64,000 nucleotides of DNA from Sphingomonas sp. LaA6.9 (lineage in GTDB: Bacteria; Pseudomonadota; Alphaproteobacteria; Sphingomonadales; Sphingomonadaceae). Shown one piece after another: positions 27,888 to 35,557 of the stretch (its first letter is position 1; every line of letters begins with the position of its first letter). The notes below the pieces were generated by a model. That model saw only the letters and a program-made list of their open reading frames with translations. It did no database searches and was not told the DNA's origin. A program made the translations under genes and the position numbers. The stretch lies in contig NZ_JAKVIO010000001.1 in assembly GCF_022601895.1 (NCBI RefSeq), positions 62,001 through 126,000 on the forward strand, written 5' to 3'.

Positions 27888-29705
27888 ATGAGTTTTCTCG
27901 TCAGGCAGATTTCGCGCACCGCCGACGGCCGGGAGATCATCCGGCCGCAGGAGATCGACCGCACGATGCTCAGCATCGGGCGGCTGGCCGAGAACGATAT
28001 CCATCTGCAGGACCTCGCGGTTGCGCCGCGCCATGCCGGGGTCGAGCGGCTGGACCAGAGACGCATAGTCGTCAAGTCAGCCTGCGGGCTCGACTTCGAT
28101 GTCGATGGCCGACCGGTCAAAGAGGTCGAGATCGACAGCGCCAAGGGCGCCGAGCTGCGCTTTGGCGGGCACCGGCTGACCGTCGGCCATGAAAGCGCCA
28201 ACGTCACCATTGCCGTGGAGCGCGTCGAGGCGCTGTCCGACGCGTCTGAATATAAGGACGAGGCCAGGGTTTTTTCGCTGCGCGGACTGCTGCCGGGCAA
28301 GCGGATCAGCGCCTGGGGCTTCGTCGCGCTCATCCTGCTCTGCTTCCTCGCCTTTCCGATCTGGAGCTGGGCGACCTATAGCGAAGTGAAGACACGCCCC
28401 GTTGGCTTCCATGCCGACCAGAGCTGGTCGAGTGGCAGCCTGTCGCTCGCGCACAAGAGCCTCGAGAACAATTGTCAGGCGTGTCACGTAAAGCCGTTCG
28501 AGGCGGTGCGCGATACATCATGCACATCCTGCCATACGCAGGTGCACGACCATGCCGATCCCAGGCGGCTTGCGGAGGCCAAGGCGCCGCCGGGGCTGGG
28601 CGGGCGCGTCCAGATGATGTTCGCGGGCGCGTTCAATCTGCCGCAGGGCCGCTGCGTCGAATGCCATACCGAGCATGAGGGCGCGGGCAGGATGCAGCCG
28701 ACCGCGCAGCAATTCTGTTCCGATTGCCATGCCGACCTGAAGACGCGGCTGACCGACACCAGGCTGCTCGACGCGGGCGATTTCGGGACCGCGCACCCCG
28801 AGTTCCGCCCAGCGGTGATCGTGCGGCCGGGCGGGGCGCATCCGGCCACGCAGCGCATCTCGTTCGACAGGAAGCCGACCGAGGATAACGGCCTGAAATT
28901 CCCGCACGAACTGCATTTGTCGAAAACGGGCGGCGTGGCGCGGATGGCGCAGACGCTGTCGGGCGATAAAGGCTATGGCAACGCATTGGCGTGCAAGGAT
29001 TGCCACCGTGCAGACAGCAGCGGCACGCGGTTCCAGCCCGTTGACATGGAGCAGGACTGCGCCTCGTGTCACAGCCTTGCCTTTGACGAGATCGGCGGCA
29101 CAGTCCGTACGCTTCGGCACGGCGACCCGGCACAGGTGATGGCCGATATCCGCGCATTCTATCGCGGCACCGGGCCAGTGCGTCCCGCCAATCTCGGCGG
29201 CATGGCGCGCCGGCGCCCGGGGCTCTACGCCGAGGGGCAGGTGTACAACGCTTATTTCGGTGCGGTCGGTTCGCGGCCGGGTCAAGCGGAGTCCGCAATC
29301 CGTGCGATCTTCTCGCCGGGTGGCGCGTGCTTCGACTGCCATCGCATAGACCCGCCGGGGGCGGGCGGCACATGGCGCGTCCAGCCGGTCAGTCAGAATG
29401 CGCGCTATTTCCGTAAGGGCTGGTTCGATCATGACGCGCACAAGACCGAGGACTGCGAAAGCTGCCACGCCGCGCCGACATCGAAAGCGGCGACCGACCT
29501 GCTGATCCCCGATCTCGCGTCATGCCGGACCTGCCATGTGGGCGAGGGCGGCGCATCGCTCAAGACCGTCGCCAAGCCGGTGCCATCGGGCTGTGCGCTG
29601 TGTCACAGCTACCATATGGACGACGGCGCACCATGGTCGACGCGGCAGCGAGTCGCGGATAACAAGGGTGGCACCAATGCCGCGAAATCAACGGGCGCGC
29701 GCTAA
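27888..29705 (+). CDS. FHA-domain protein with membrane helix and decaheme cytochrome c domain
   Basis: 605 residues. Residues 1-110 are an FHA phosphopeptide-binding domain (IGRLAENDIHLQDLAVAPRHA, with conserved Gly-Arg and His). One membrane helix spans 141-161 (SAWGFVALILLCFLAFPIWS). The periplasmic part carries ten CxxCH motifs in order: CQACH, CTSCH, CVECH, CSDCH, CKDCH, CASCH, CFDCH, CESCH, CRTCH, CALCH. Thus a cytoplasmic phospho-threonine sensor is joined to a ten-heme electron carrier, which is unusual. It should take electrons from the b-type subunit, with FHA docking linking output to a kinase. No Ser/Thr kinase gene is in the window. The TAA is followed at once by palindromic repeats. 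Confidence 0.9.
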   Translation: MSFLVRQISRTADGREIIRPQEIDRTMLSIGRLAENDIHLQDLAVAPRHAGVERLDQRRIVVKSACGLDFDVDGRPVKEVEIDSAKGAELRFGGHRLTVGHESANVTIAVERVEALSDASEYKDEARVFSLRGLLPGKRISAWGFVALILLCFLAFPIWSWATYSEVKTRPVGFHADQSWSSGSLSLAHKSLENNCQACHVKPFEAVRDTSCTSCHTQVHDHADPRRLAEAKAPPGLGGRVQMMFAGAFNLPQGRCVECHTEHEGAGRMQPTAQQFCSDCHADLKTRLTDTRLLDAGDFGTAHPEFRPAVIVRPGGAHPATQRISFDRKPTEDNGLKFPHELHLSKTGGVARMAQTLSGDKGYGNALACKDCHRADSSGTRFQPVDMEQDCASCHSLAFDEIGGTVRTLRHGDPAQVMADIRAFYRGTGPVRPANLGGMARRRPGLYAEGQVYNAYFGAVGSRPGQAESAIRAIFSPGGACFDCHRIDPPGAGGTWRVQPVSQNARYFRKGWFDHDAHKTEDCESCHAAPTSKAATDLLIPDLASCRTCHVGEGGASLKTVAKPVPSGCALCHSYHMDDGAPWSTRQRVADNKGGTNAAKSTGAR

Positions 29706-29754
29706 GAGCCTTTCCCGGCAATGCGGAATCGCCTTGCCGGACAGGAAAGGCTCT
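29705..29754. repeat. Palindromic element, AGAGC/GCTCT family
   Basis: Outer arms AGAGCCTTTCC and GGAAAGGCTCT, inner arms CCGGCAA and TTGCCGG. It begins with the last base of the decaheme stop codon. Confidence 0.75.
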
Positions 29755-29769
29755 CGATTCAAATATCTG

Positions 29770-29819
29770 GAGCACTTCCTGACCGAAAAAACCAGGTCCC
29801 ACTTTTTCGGGAAGTGCTC
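29770..29819. repeat. Palindromic element, AGAGC/GCTCT family, terminator-like
   Basis: Outer arms GAGCACTTCC and GGAAGTGCTC, inner arms CCGAAAAA and TTTTTCGG. With the element just before it, it may end transcription of the cytochrome group ahead of the phosphoesterase. Similar GAGCACTTCC...GGAAGTGCTC units are common in alphaproteobacterial intergenic regions. Confidence 0.75.
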
Positions 29820-29846
29820 TAGTGACGGCAGGGTGAGGGGAGGCCT

Positions 29847-30695
29847 ATGCTGATCGGGCAGATCACCGACATCCATCTGGGGTTCGATCCCGACAATCCG
29901 GCCGAGTTCAATCGCAAGCGGCTGGACGTGGTGTTGCGTCATCTGTGCGAACCGCACAATCGCCCCGATCTGCTGCTCGCGACGGGTGATCTCGTCGACC
30001 GTGGCGATGCGGAAAGCTATCGCAGGCTGCGCAATGCACTCAGTGCGTGCCCCTTTCCGGTGTGGCCGTGCCTCGGCAATCATGACATGCGCGCGAACTT
30101 CATCGCGCAGTTCCCCGAGATCCCCGTGGTTGACGGCTTCGTGCAATATGAGGTCGACACCGGGCCGCTACGCTTCCTGATCCTCGACACGCTGGAGGAG
30201 GGACGCCACGGCGGTAGTTTCTGCGAGACGCGCGCGGCCTGGCTGGCAGCGCGGCTGACCGAAAAGACCGAGAAGTCCACGGTTATCGTGATGCATCATC
30301 CGCCCGTCGAGGTCGGCATCGAATGGATGAATACGCATCCCGAGGAAGCCTGGGTGACGCGTTTCGCGGAGACCATTGCGGGCAAGCCGCAGGTCAAGGG
30401 ACTGATTTGCGGTCATCTTCACCGCCCGATTGTTGCGGCGTGGAATGGCACGACCGTGATGATCTGTCCGTCGACCGCGCCGCAGGTCGCGCTCGACCTC
30501 GCGCCGATCGACCCCGACAAGCCCGACAATCGCCCGATGATCGTCGCCGATCCGCCGGCCTATGCGCTCCATCGCTGGAACGGGCGCGAACTGGTGAGCC
30601 ATTTCGACACCGCCGACGAACATGTGATGCTCGCAAAATACGATGCCTCGATGCAGCCGCTTGTGCGCGCGCTGATGGCTGAACGCCCCAACTGA
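29847..30695 (+). CDS. Metallophosphoesterase, CpdA-like (possible cAMP phosphodiesterase)
   Basis: 282 residues; GGGGAGG precedes the ATG by about 3 bases. All five metal-site motifs are present: QITDIHLG (D-x-H), GDLVDRG, LGNHDMR, MHHPPVE and GHLHRP. This set and the length match class III phosphodiesterases such as CpdA, which hydrolyse cAMP. Two palindromes separate it from the decaheme gene, so it may have its own transcript. Its neighbour three genes upstream carries two cNMP domains, which makes a role in removing that ligand attractive but unproven. Other substrates, such as glycerophosphodiesters, are possible. Confidence 0.82.
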   Translation: MLIGQITDIHLGFDPDNPAEFNRKRLDVVLRHLCEPHNRPDLLLATGDLVDRGDAESYRRLRNALSACPFPVWPCLGNHDMRANFIAQFPEIPVVDGFVQYEVDTGPLRFLILDTLEEGRHGGSFCETRAAWLAARLTEKTEKSTVIVMHHPPVEVGIEWMNTHPEEAWVTRFAETIAGKPQVKGLICGHLHRPIVAAWNGTTVMICPSTAPQVALDLAPIDPDKPDNRPMIVADPPAYALHRWNGRELVSHFDTADEHVMLAKYDASMQPLVRALMAERPN

Positions 30696-30761
30696 AAAGG
30701 AGCGCAGGTCGGCGGGCGGTAGGCCGGCAGGACCGCTATGCGCCGCCCTGCCGTACAGCGA

Positions 30762-30887
30762 TTAATCCATTTCATTTTCGACCGCGTTGCTCGCGGACTG
30801 CAGATCGTCGCCCGCGCCCGAAACGGTGTTGCACGCGGCGATCGTAAGGGCGCCCAGCAGGGCGAGCGCCAAGGTAAGCTTCTTCAT
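30762..30887 (-). CDS. Entericidin family lipoprotein
   Basis: 41 residues: a lipoprotein signal MKKLTLALALLGALTIAACN with lipobox TIAAC, then NTVSGAGDDLQSASNAVENE. GGAGGT precedes the ATG by a good distance. This is the EcnA/EcnB pattern (small envelope lipoproteins sometimes called bacteriolytic or antidote peptides). Here only one copy is present. Its role in this organism is unclear. Confidence 0.85.
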   Translation of the reverse strand: MKKLTLALALLGALTIAACNTVSGAGDDLQSASNAVENEMD

Positions 30888-31077
30888 TGGGACCTCCTTC
30901 ATGTCGTTGCAGGGAGTCAACGAAGGTCGGATGACATGTTTCCGTGGGCCCGATCAGACTTTCGCGATGATCATGACGCCGGCCGCAAGGTGCAGGGCGT
31001 CATGTGGCGTCGACCGGATCGGAACGAATCTGCATAATAATCTGTATTAAAAAGAAAAATACAGAGCGTCCGCGCTA

Positions 31078-31341
31078 TTAGCAATTCGAGCTGCGGGTGG
31101 GCAGGCAGGGGGTCATTTGAGACCTTTCGATGATCTGCCGATCCGAGGCGCGCCGCTCGTCCCATTGCGAGCGCGTGAGGCAATATTTTTTCTTGACAAG
31201 GCGGCTGCCGAGGACGGGCTCGGAACGGCAGATCAACTCGCCAGGATCGTCCTTGGATTTGGTCTCGGTTTCGGCAACCCCTGCCGACGGCAAAAGGCCA
31301 GCCAGTGCGATCATAACGACCAGATGACAGCCACGTCTCAT
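31078..31341 (-). CDS. Small secreted hypothetical protein
   Basis: 87 residues from ATG 31341 (31347 also possible). A signal peptide is evident (MRRGCHLVVMIALAGLLPSA, cleavage near AGVA-ET). The mature part has PGELICRSEPVLGSRLVKKK, then YCLTRSQWDERRASDRQIIE, a pattern I have seen in short sphingomonad proteins (ICR...GSRL...C-x-T-x-x-Q-W). Function unknown. It lies between the entericidin and the large decaheme gene on the same strand. Confidence 0.65.
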   Translation of the reverse strand: MRRGCHLVVMIALAGLLPSAGVAETETKSKDDPGELICRSEPVLGSRLVKKKYCLTRSQWDERRASDRQIIERSQMTPCLPTRSSNC

Positions 31342-31430
31342 CACCATCCCCACGATGCGATGTCCGTTGGCACTCTGCGCCGACGGCGAGCGCAGGCAAG
31401 CGTTTTTCGACCAACTACAGCCGCGGATGC

Positions 31431-34400
31431 TCAGGGGGCCGGCGGTGATTCCCTGTCCCGCGCCGCGATCAGCGCGGGAATCCAGTCTTCCATCGTGACC
31501 TCGTCGCGCACCTTGTAGGGGATGCCGCGGCGGTTGAGGAACAGCTTTTCCATCTCTGCCCGCGTGAAGGGGCGGCTGCCGAGCCGGCCGAAGACCGCGA
31601 TCTGGCCGCCCGTCTCGTCGACGCCGCGGTCGCGATCGAGCCCCTTGGAGAGCGAAAGCGCAGGGGAGGGCGTGCGCGCCCATGCGATCAGCTCGGGCAC
31701 GGGCGCGGGGGAGAAACCGTAGAAATTGGGCTGGCTGTCGGGCGAGGTGAGCTGGATGACTTTCAGGCCGTTCCGCCCGTCGGCGACATAGGCGAACAGG
31801 CTTGCGTTGGTGCTGCCGACGATCACATCCTCGGCATCGTTCATCTGCCCGCCGAAATTCGCCTTGGCGTAGATTTTCGGGGCCTCGGGATTGGTGATGT
31901 TGACGATCACGAGCCCGTCCTGCTTCGCCGCGACATAGGCATAGGTGCGCGCGAGATAGAGGCGACGGGCATCGGCGAGCGCGATGGTGCCCGAGGGCAC
32001 GGCAACGGGACTGTCGAGCCGCGTCACGTCGAACAGTTTTACGCCCTCGGCATCGGTCACCCAGAGATAGCGGAACTGGATCGCCGAGGCGCGTGCATCG
32101 GTGAGCGGCATGGTCGTCACGTATCGCGGCTTCAGCGGATCGTTGAGGTCGACGACCACGAGGCCCGCGCTTGCGGCGATATAGGCATAATGCCCTGCGA
32201 GCGTGATGTGCCGCGCGCCCGCCAGCACATTGTTCGCGTTCCACGTCGCAGCGCGCTTCAGCGAGTTGTTGCGGAATTCGCCATCGGCGAGCGTGTTGAT
32301 GTCGACGAGGATCAGGCCCTCCACGCTGTCGGTGACGACGGCGTAGTTGTAGATCGGGTGGAAGGGCTGTTCCTCGTTCATCGCGCGCATTTCGGGGGTG
32401 TTGCGCAGCGGCGCGATCGGCTGGTTGGTCGCGATCGCCATGCAGGTGGCGTTGCTCGACTTCACCTGCATGTCCTGCCCGAGCGGCGAGAAGGGCGCGG
32501 TCACGATGCGTTCGGAGAAGCCTTTGTTGCCGATCGAGGCGACGTCATAGACGCGGAAACCGCCCTTGCCCTCCGCCACGAACATATATTCTCCGCGAAG
32601 CTGCAAACAGCCGACCGTGCCCGCCGTGCCCTGCGTGATATTGCGGAATTCCTCGAGCGCGTGCGTCTCGCCCGAACCGCGCTTGTCGAAGGTCTTACCG
32701 CGCGTCCAGTCGATCAGTTCGCGCTTGTTCCGGTCGACGTGGAGCTTCCAGTAGTCGGGATAGGCATAGCGCTGGAGATAGGAGCCGATCACCGCCTGCG
32801 GTTCATCCCATTCGGTCACGCGGACCGCCTCGAAGCCGTCCTGAAGCCCCGTCCACGCGTGCAACCCGACGAAGTTCACGAAATTGGTGCCGAGCAGCAT
32901 GAGCTGCGACATGATCGCGTTGTTGTCGTTGGCCGCGCTCAGGTGACAGTCGGTGCAGGTCTTGGTCTCGGTCTTGCGCACCGTGTGCGGGAAGTGCGGT
33001 GCAAAGGCCTGTGACGAGAAGCCGATCGAGGAGATCGGTGGCTGCTGCACATAGATGCGTTCGCGGTTGATGTTGGTCGACGAGAGGATCAGCGCTGATG
33101 TCGAGCGGACGGGCGCGACGATATTGCCCTTGGTCGTCTGGTGACGGCCGAGCTGAAACATCTCGTCGCGCGCGACCTGCGGGTTATAGGTCGCGAAGTT
33201 GCGGCTCTCGATGCCGTCGTACTTGTGGCTCTTGGTCTTCCAGTTGGCCTCGATCGGCAAATGGCAGCCGCCGCACGACGTCGTCCAGCTCAGGTGGCAG
33301 GTGAAGCACGCCATATTGTCGTCGGTATGCGCGCGTTCGGATTTGGGCACGCCGGGGCCGAAGCCGTACTCGCCCGTCTCGGTGCCCGTCCGACTCATCA
33401 ATTTGGCGCGCGCGGCCTTGGCATTGAAATGCGGGTTATTGCGGTCGACGCTGTCCTTGACCAGCGACACCCGCCATTCGAGCCTGGGATCGACGATCGA
33501 GCGCTGGATGAGCACGCGGTTGCCGCTCGCGTCATAATACCATTCGAAGCGGCGCTGGCCGTCGGCGTTGCGCAGCAGCGCGAGGTTGTTGCCCTGCGGC
33601 CGCGCGGCCGGCCCCGAGGTCAGCAGCGTGGGATAGGCATCGGCGGTGCCGTGGCAATCCTTGCAGCCGATCTCGACCGCATTGGCGACCTCGCCATAGA
33701 TCAGGCCATTGCCATGGCTGTCCTGCCCGAAATGGCAATCGGCGCACTGCATGCCCTTTTCGGCGTGGATGTCCATCATATGGACCGCCTTGCCCTTCTG
33801 TTCGCCGGGCTGGACGAATTCGGCGGCGTCCTTCTTTCTGAACTTCTCGGGGTCTTGCGGAGAGACGATCTTGCCCTCTGCATCGAGCAGGTTGCCCTCG
33901 CGGTCACGCTTGTAGATCGCGCGGAAATTCCAGCCATGGCCGTGATAGTCCGCGAACTGCGTGTCCTTCGCCTTGGGGTTTACGTCGTCATAGACGCGGC
34001 GCAGGAATTCGAGATCGGCCCATTTGCCCTTGGGCGCGGCGCCTTCCGGATTGCGGTCGAGCACCTTGTGGACTTGGGCTGCCGTCGGATATTTCTGCTT
34101 CTCGGGCCACATCAGCGGCGCGTCGGACTCATAGTCCCACATGGTGTAGCCGAGATAGCTGTTCAGGAAGATGTTGGGCTGGTGCATGTGGCAGTTCATG
34201 CACTGCGCGGTGGGGATCTGGCGCGTGAAGACGTGGCGCAGCGGATGGCCCTTTTCCTTCACCGCTTCCTTGTGCGCATCGCCGGGCTGTTTGACCGCGC
34301 CATGGCCCGATCCGTGCTCGTCATCATGCTCGGGTTCGAGCTTGTCCTTGATCGTAGGGTCGACCGTGACGCTCTGCCCGTCGCGGCCATACTGCGCGTA

Positions 34401-35477
34401 GATCAGGCTGTGCCGCGGCTCCCGGTCATTGGCGTAGATGACGTGGCAGGATGCGCAGCCCGAATGGCGATAGTCGCCGGGCTGGTCGTTGGTTCCCATG
34501 AACCAGGTGAAGGGGTCGTTGAGCCGCGTCTTGTGGATGTTGAGCACGGGGATCGCGACGCGCAGGCCCGTGGCGGGGCCGCGATTGGACTGTTTGAGGT
34601 CGGGTCGTCCGGGCTCTTCGAGACGCTGGATGGTGCCGCCGGTATTGGGAAGCCCGATTTCGGGGAATTGCGTGCCGATATTGCGCCCGCCGCGCTCGAA
34701 CACGCGGAAGATGTCGCCCGGCGGGATCACGTGCCAGGTCGGCAGGGGGTAGAGCTCGGCGAGCGCGCCGCGCTTCTTCTGCTCGGGGGTGACGGTGCCG
34801 TGCGGTTCCCCCGGCGAGACGATCTTAGCGGGCTGGCCGTCGCGGGTGTAAGCCTCGCCAAAGGCGTAGTTCTTGTAGGGGATGATGCCATTGTTATAGG
34901 CCGCGCCGCCCCAGAGCATCGCGCCCGAGGCCATCAGCGAGCGTTCGGATGCCTCGATCACCTCCATATGGCACGCGCCGCAGCTTTCGCGCGCGACGCG
35001 ATAGTCGGAAGGGTTCACGAAGCGGATGAACTCGGGGCTCTCGCGGTTGAGCAGCGTATAGCTCGTCTTGGGATTGGCGGAACTCGGCCAGTGCCAGCTC
35101 GCTGGGAAGCGCGGCAGCACGTGCGCCTTGTCGCGAGCGGCGACGTAGGCGGGCGCGTTATGCGGCAGTTCCGAATTGCCGCGCACCATGGGATCGCCAC
35201 CATGGCAGTCGGTGCAACCCAGCTGGACCGCCGGCGAGGTGTGCATCGTCGGCGCGTCCGACGCGGTGTGGCAGGACAGGCAACCTTCGGATTTGCGCGC
35301 GGCCTCTTCGGGCTCCTGCGTCTGCGGCGCGGGCGCAGTGAAGGCATAGACGCGCTTGACCGGCTTTTCCTTCTCCGACGCAAGCGAGACAGTTGAGGGG
35401 GTGAGGAGAAGCAGGAGGGTAGCCACCAGCCTCCAGATAATACCCAGTCCGTTCGGGCTGAGCTTGTCGAAGCCCAT
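31431..35477 (-). CDS. Large decaheme cytochrome c with C-terminal LVIVD-type repeat domain
   Basis: 1348 residues from ATG 35477. A signal peptide is visible (GIIWRLVATLLLLLTPSTVSLA). The first ~850 residues carry ten CxxCH motifs: CLSCH, CTDCH, CGACH, CASCH, CMNCH, CADCH, CKDCH, CFTCH, CGGCH, CTDCH. The C-terminal ~450 residues form beta repeats of LVIVD type: HYAYIAASAGLVVVDLNDPL, TYAYVAAKQDGLVIVNITNP and FAYVADGRNGLKVIQLTSP, probably a propeller. The start codon and next eight codons lie in a REP-like repeat; a GTG at 35426 would give a shorter signal. It follows a beta-barrel gene, suggesting exposure at or beyond the outer membrane. No lipobox is visible. Confidence 0.88.
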   Translation of the reverse strand: MGFDKLSPNGLGIIWRLVATLLLLLTPSTVSLASEKEKPVKRVYAFTAPAPQTQEPEEAARKSEGCLSCHTASDAPTMHTSPAVQLGCTDCHGGDPMVRGNSELPHNAPAYVAARDKAHVLPRFPASWHWPSSANPKTSYTLLNRESPEFIRFVNPSDYRVARESCGACHMEVIEASERSLMASGAMLWGGAAYNNGIIPYKNYAFGEAYTRDGQPAKIVSPGEPHGTVTPEQKKRGALAELYPLPTWHVIPPGDIFRVFERGGRNIGTQFPEIGLPNTGGTIQRLEEPGRPDLKQSNRGPATGLRVAIPVLNIHKTRLNDPFTWFMGTNDQPGDYRHSGCASCHVIYANDREPRHSLIYAQYGRDGQSVTVDPTIKDKLEPEHDDEHGSGHGAVKQPGDAHKEAVKEKGHPLRHVFTRQIPTAQCMNCHMHQPNIFLNSYLGYTMWDYESDAPLMWPEKQKYPTAAQVHKVLDRNPEGAAPKGKWADLEFLRRVYDDVNPKAKDTQFADYHGHGWNFRAIYKRDREGNLLDAEGKIVSPQDPEKFRKKDAAEFVQPGEQKGKAVHMMDIHAEKGMQCADCHFGQDSHGNGLIYGEVANAVEIGCKDCHGTADAYPTLLTSGPAARPQGNNLALLRNADGQRRFEWYYDASGNRVLIQRSIVDPRLEWRVSLVKDSVDRNNPHFNAKAARAKLMSRTGTETGEYGFGPGVPKSERAHTDDNMACFTCHLSWTTSCGGCHLPIEANWKTKSHKYDGIESRNFATYNPQVARDEMFQLGRHQTTKGNIVAPVRSTSALILSSTNINRERIYVQQPPISSIGFSSQAFAPHFPHTVRKTETKTCTDCHLSAANDNNAIMSQLMLLGTNFVNFVGLHAWTGLQDGFEAVRVTEWDEPQAVIGSYLQRYAYPDYWKLHVDRNKRELIDWTRGKTFDKRGSGETHALEEFRNITQGTAGTVGCLQLRGEYMFVAEGKGGFRVYDVASIGNKGFSERIVTAPFSPLGQDMQVKSSNATCMAIATNQPIAPLRNTPEMRAMNEEQPFHPIYNYAVVTDSVEGLILVDINTLADGEFRNNSLKRAATWNANNVLAGARHITLAGHYAYIAASAGLVVVDLNDPLKPRYVTTMPLTDARASAIQFRYLWVTDAEGVKLFDVTRLDSPVAVPSGTIALADARRLYLARTYAYVAAKQDGLVIVNITNPEAPKIYAKANFGGQMNDAEDVIVGSTNASLFAYVADGRNGLKVIQLTSPDSQPNFYGFSPAPVPELIAWARTPSPALSLSKGLDRDRGVDETGGQIAVFGRLGSRPFTRAEMEKLFLNRRGIPYKVRDEVTMEDWIPALIAARDRESPPAP

Positions 35478-35534
35478 TCTTTTCCCCTTCTCCGACAAGA
35501 AGGAAAGGGCTTCGACAGGCTCAGCCCGAACGGG
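35449..35534. repeat. REP-like inverted repeat supplying the start of the decaheme gene
   Basis: Arms GGGCTGAGCTTGTCGAAGCC (left) and GGGCTTCGACAGGCTCAGCC (right), the same family as 26898-26983. The left arm, read on the minus strand, encodes the first codons of the large cytochrome (MGFDKLSPNG). Confidence 0.78.
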
Positions 35535-35557
35535 GATCGATGGATGATCCGCTTGCA

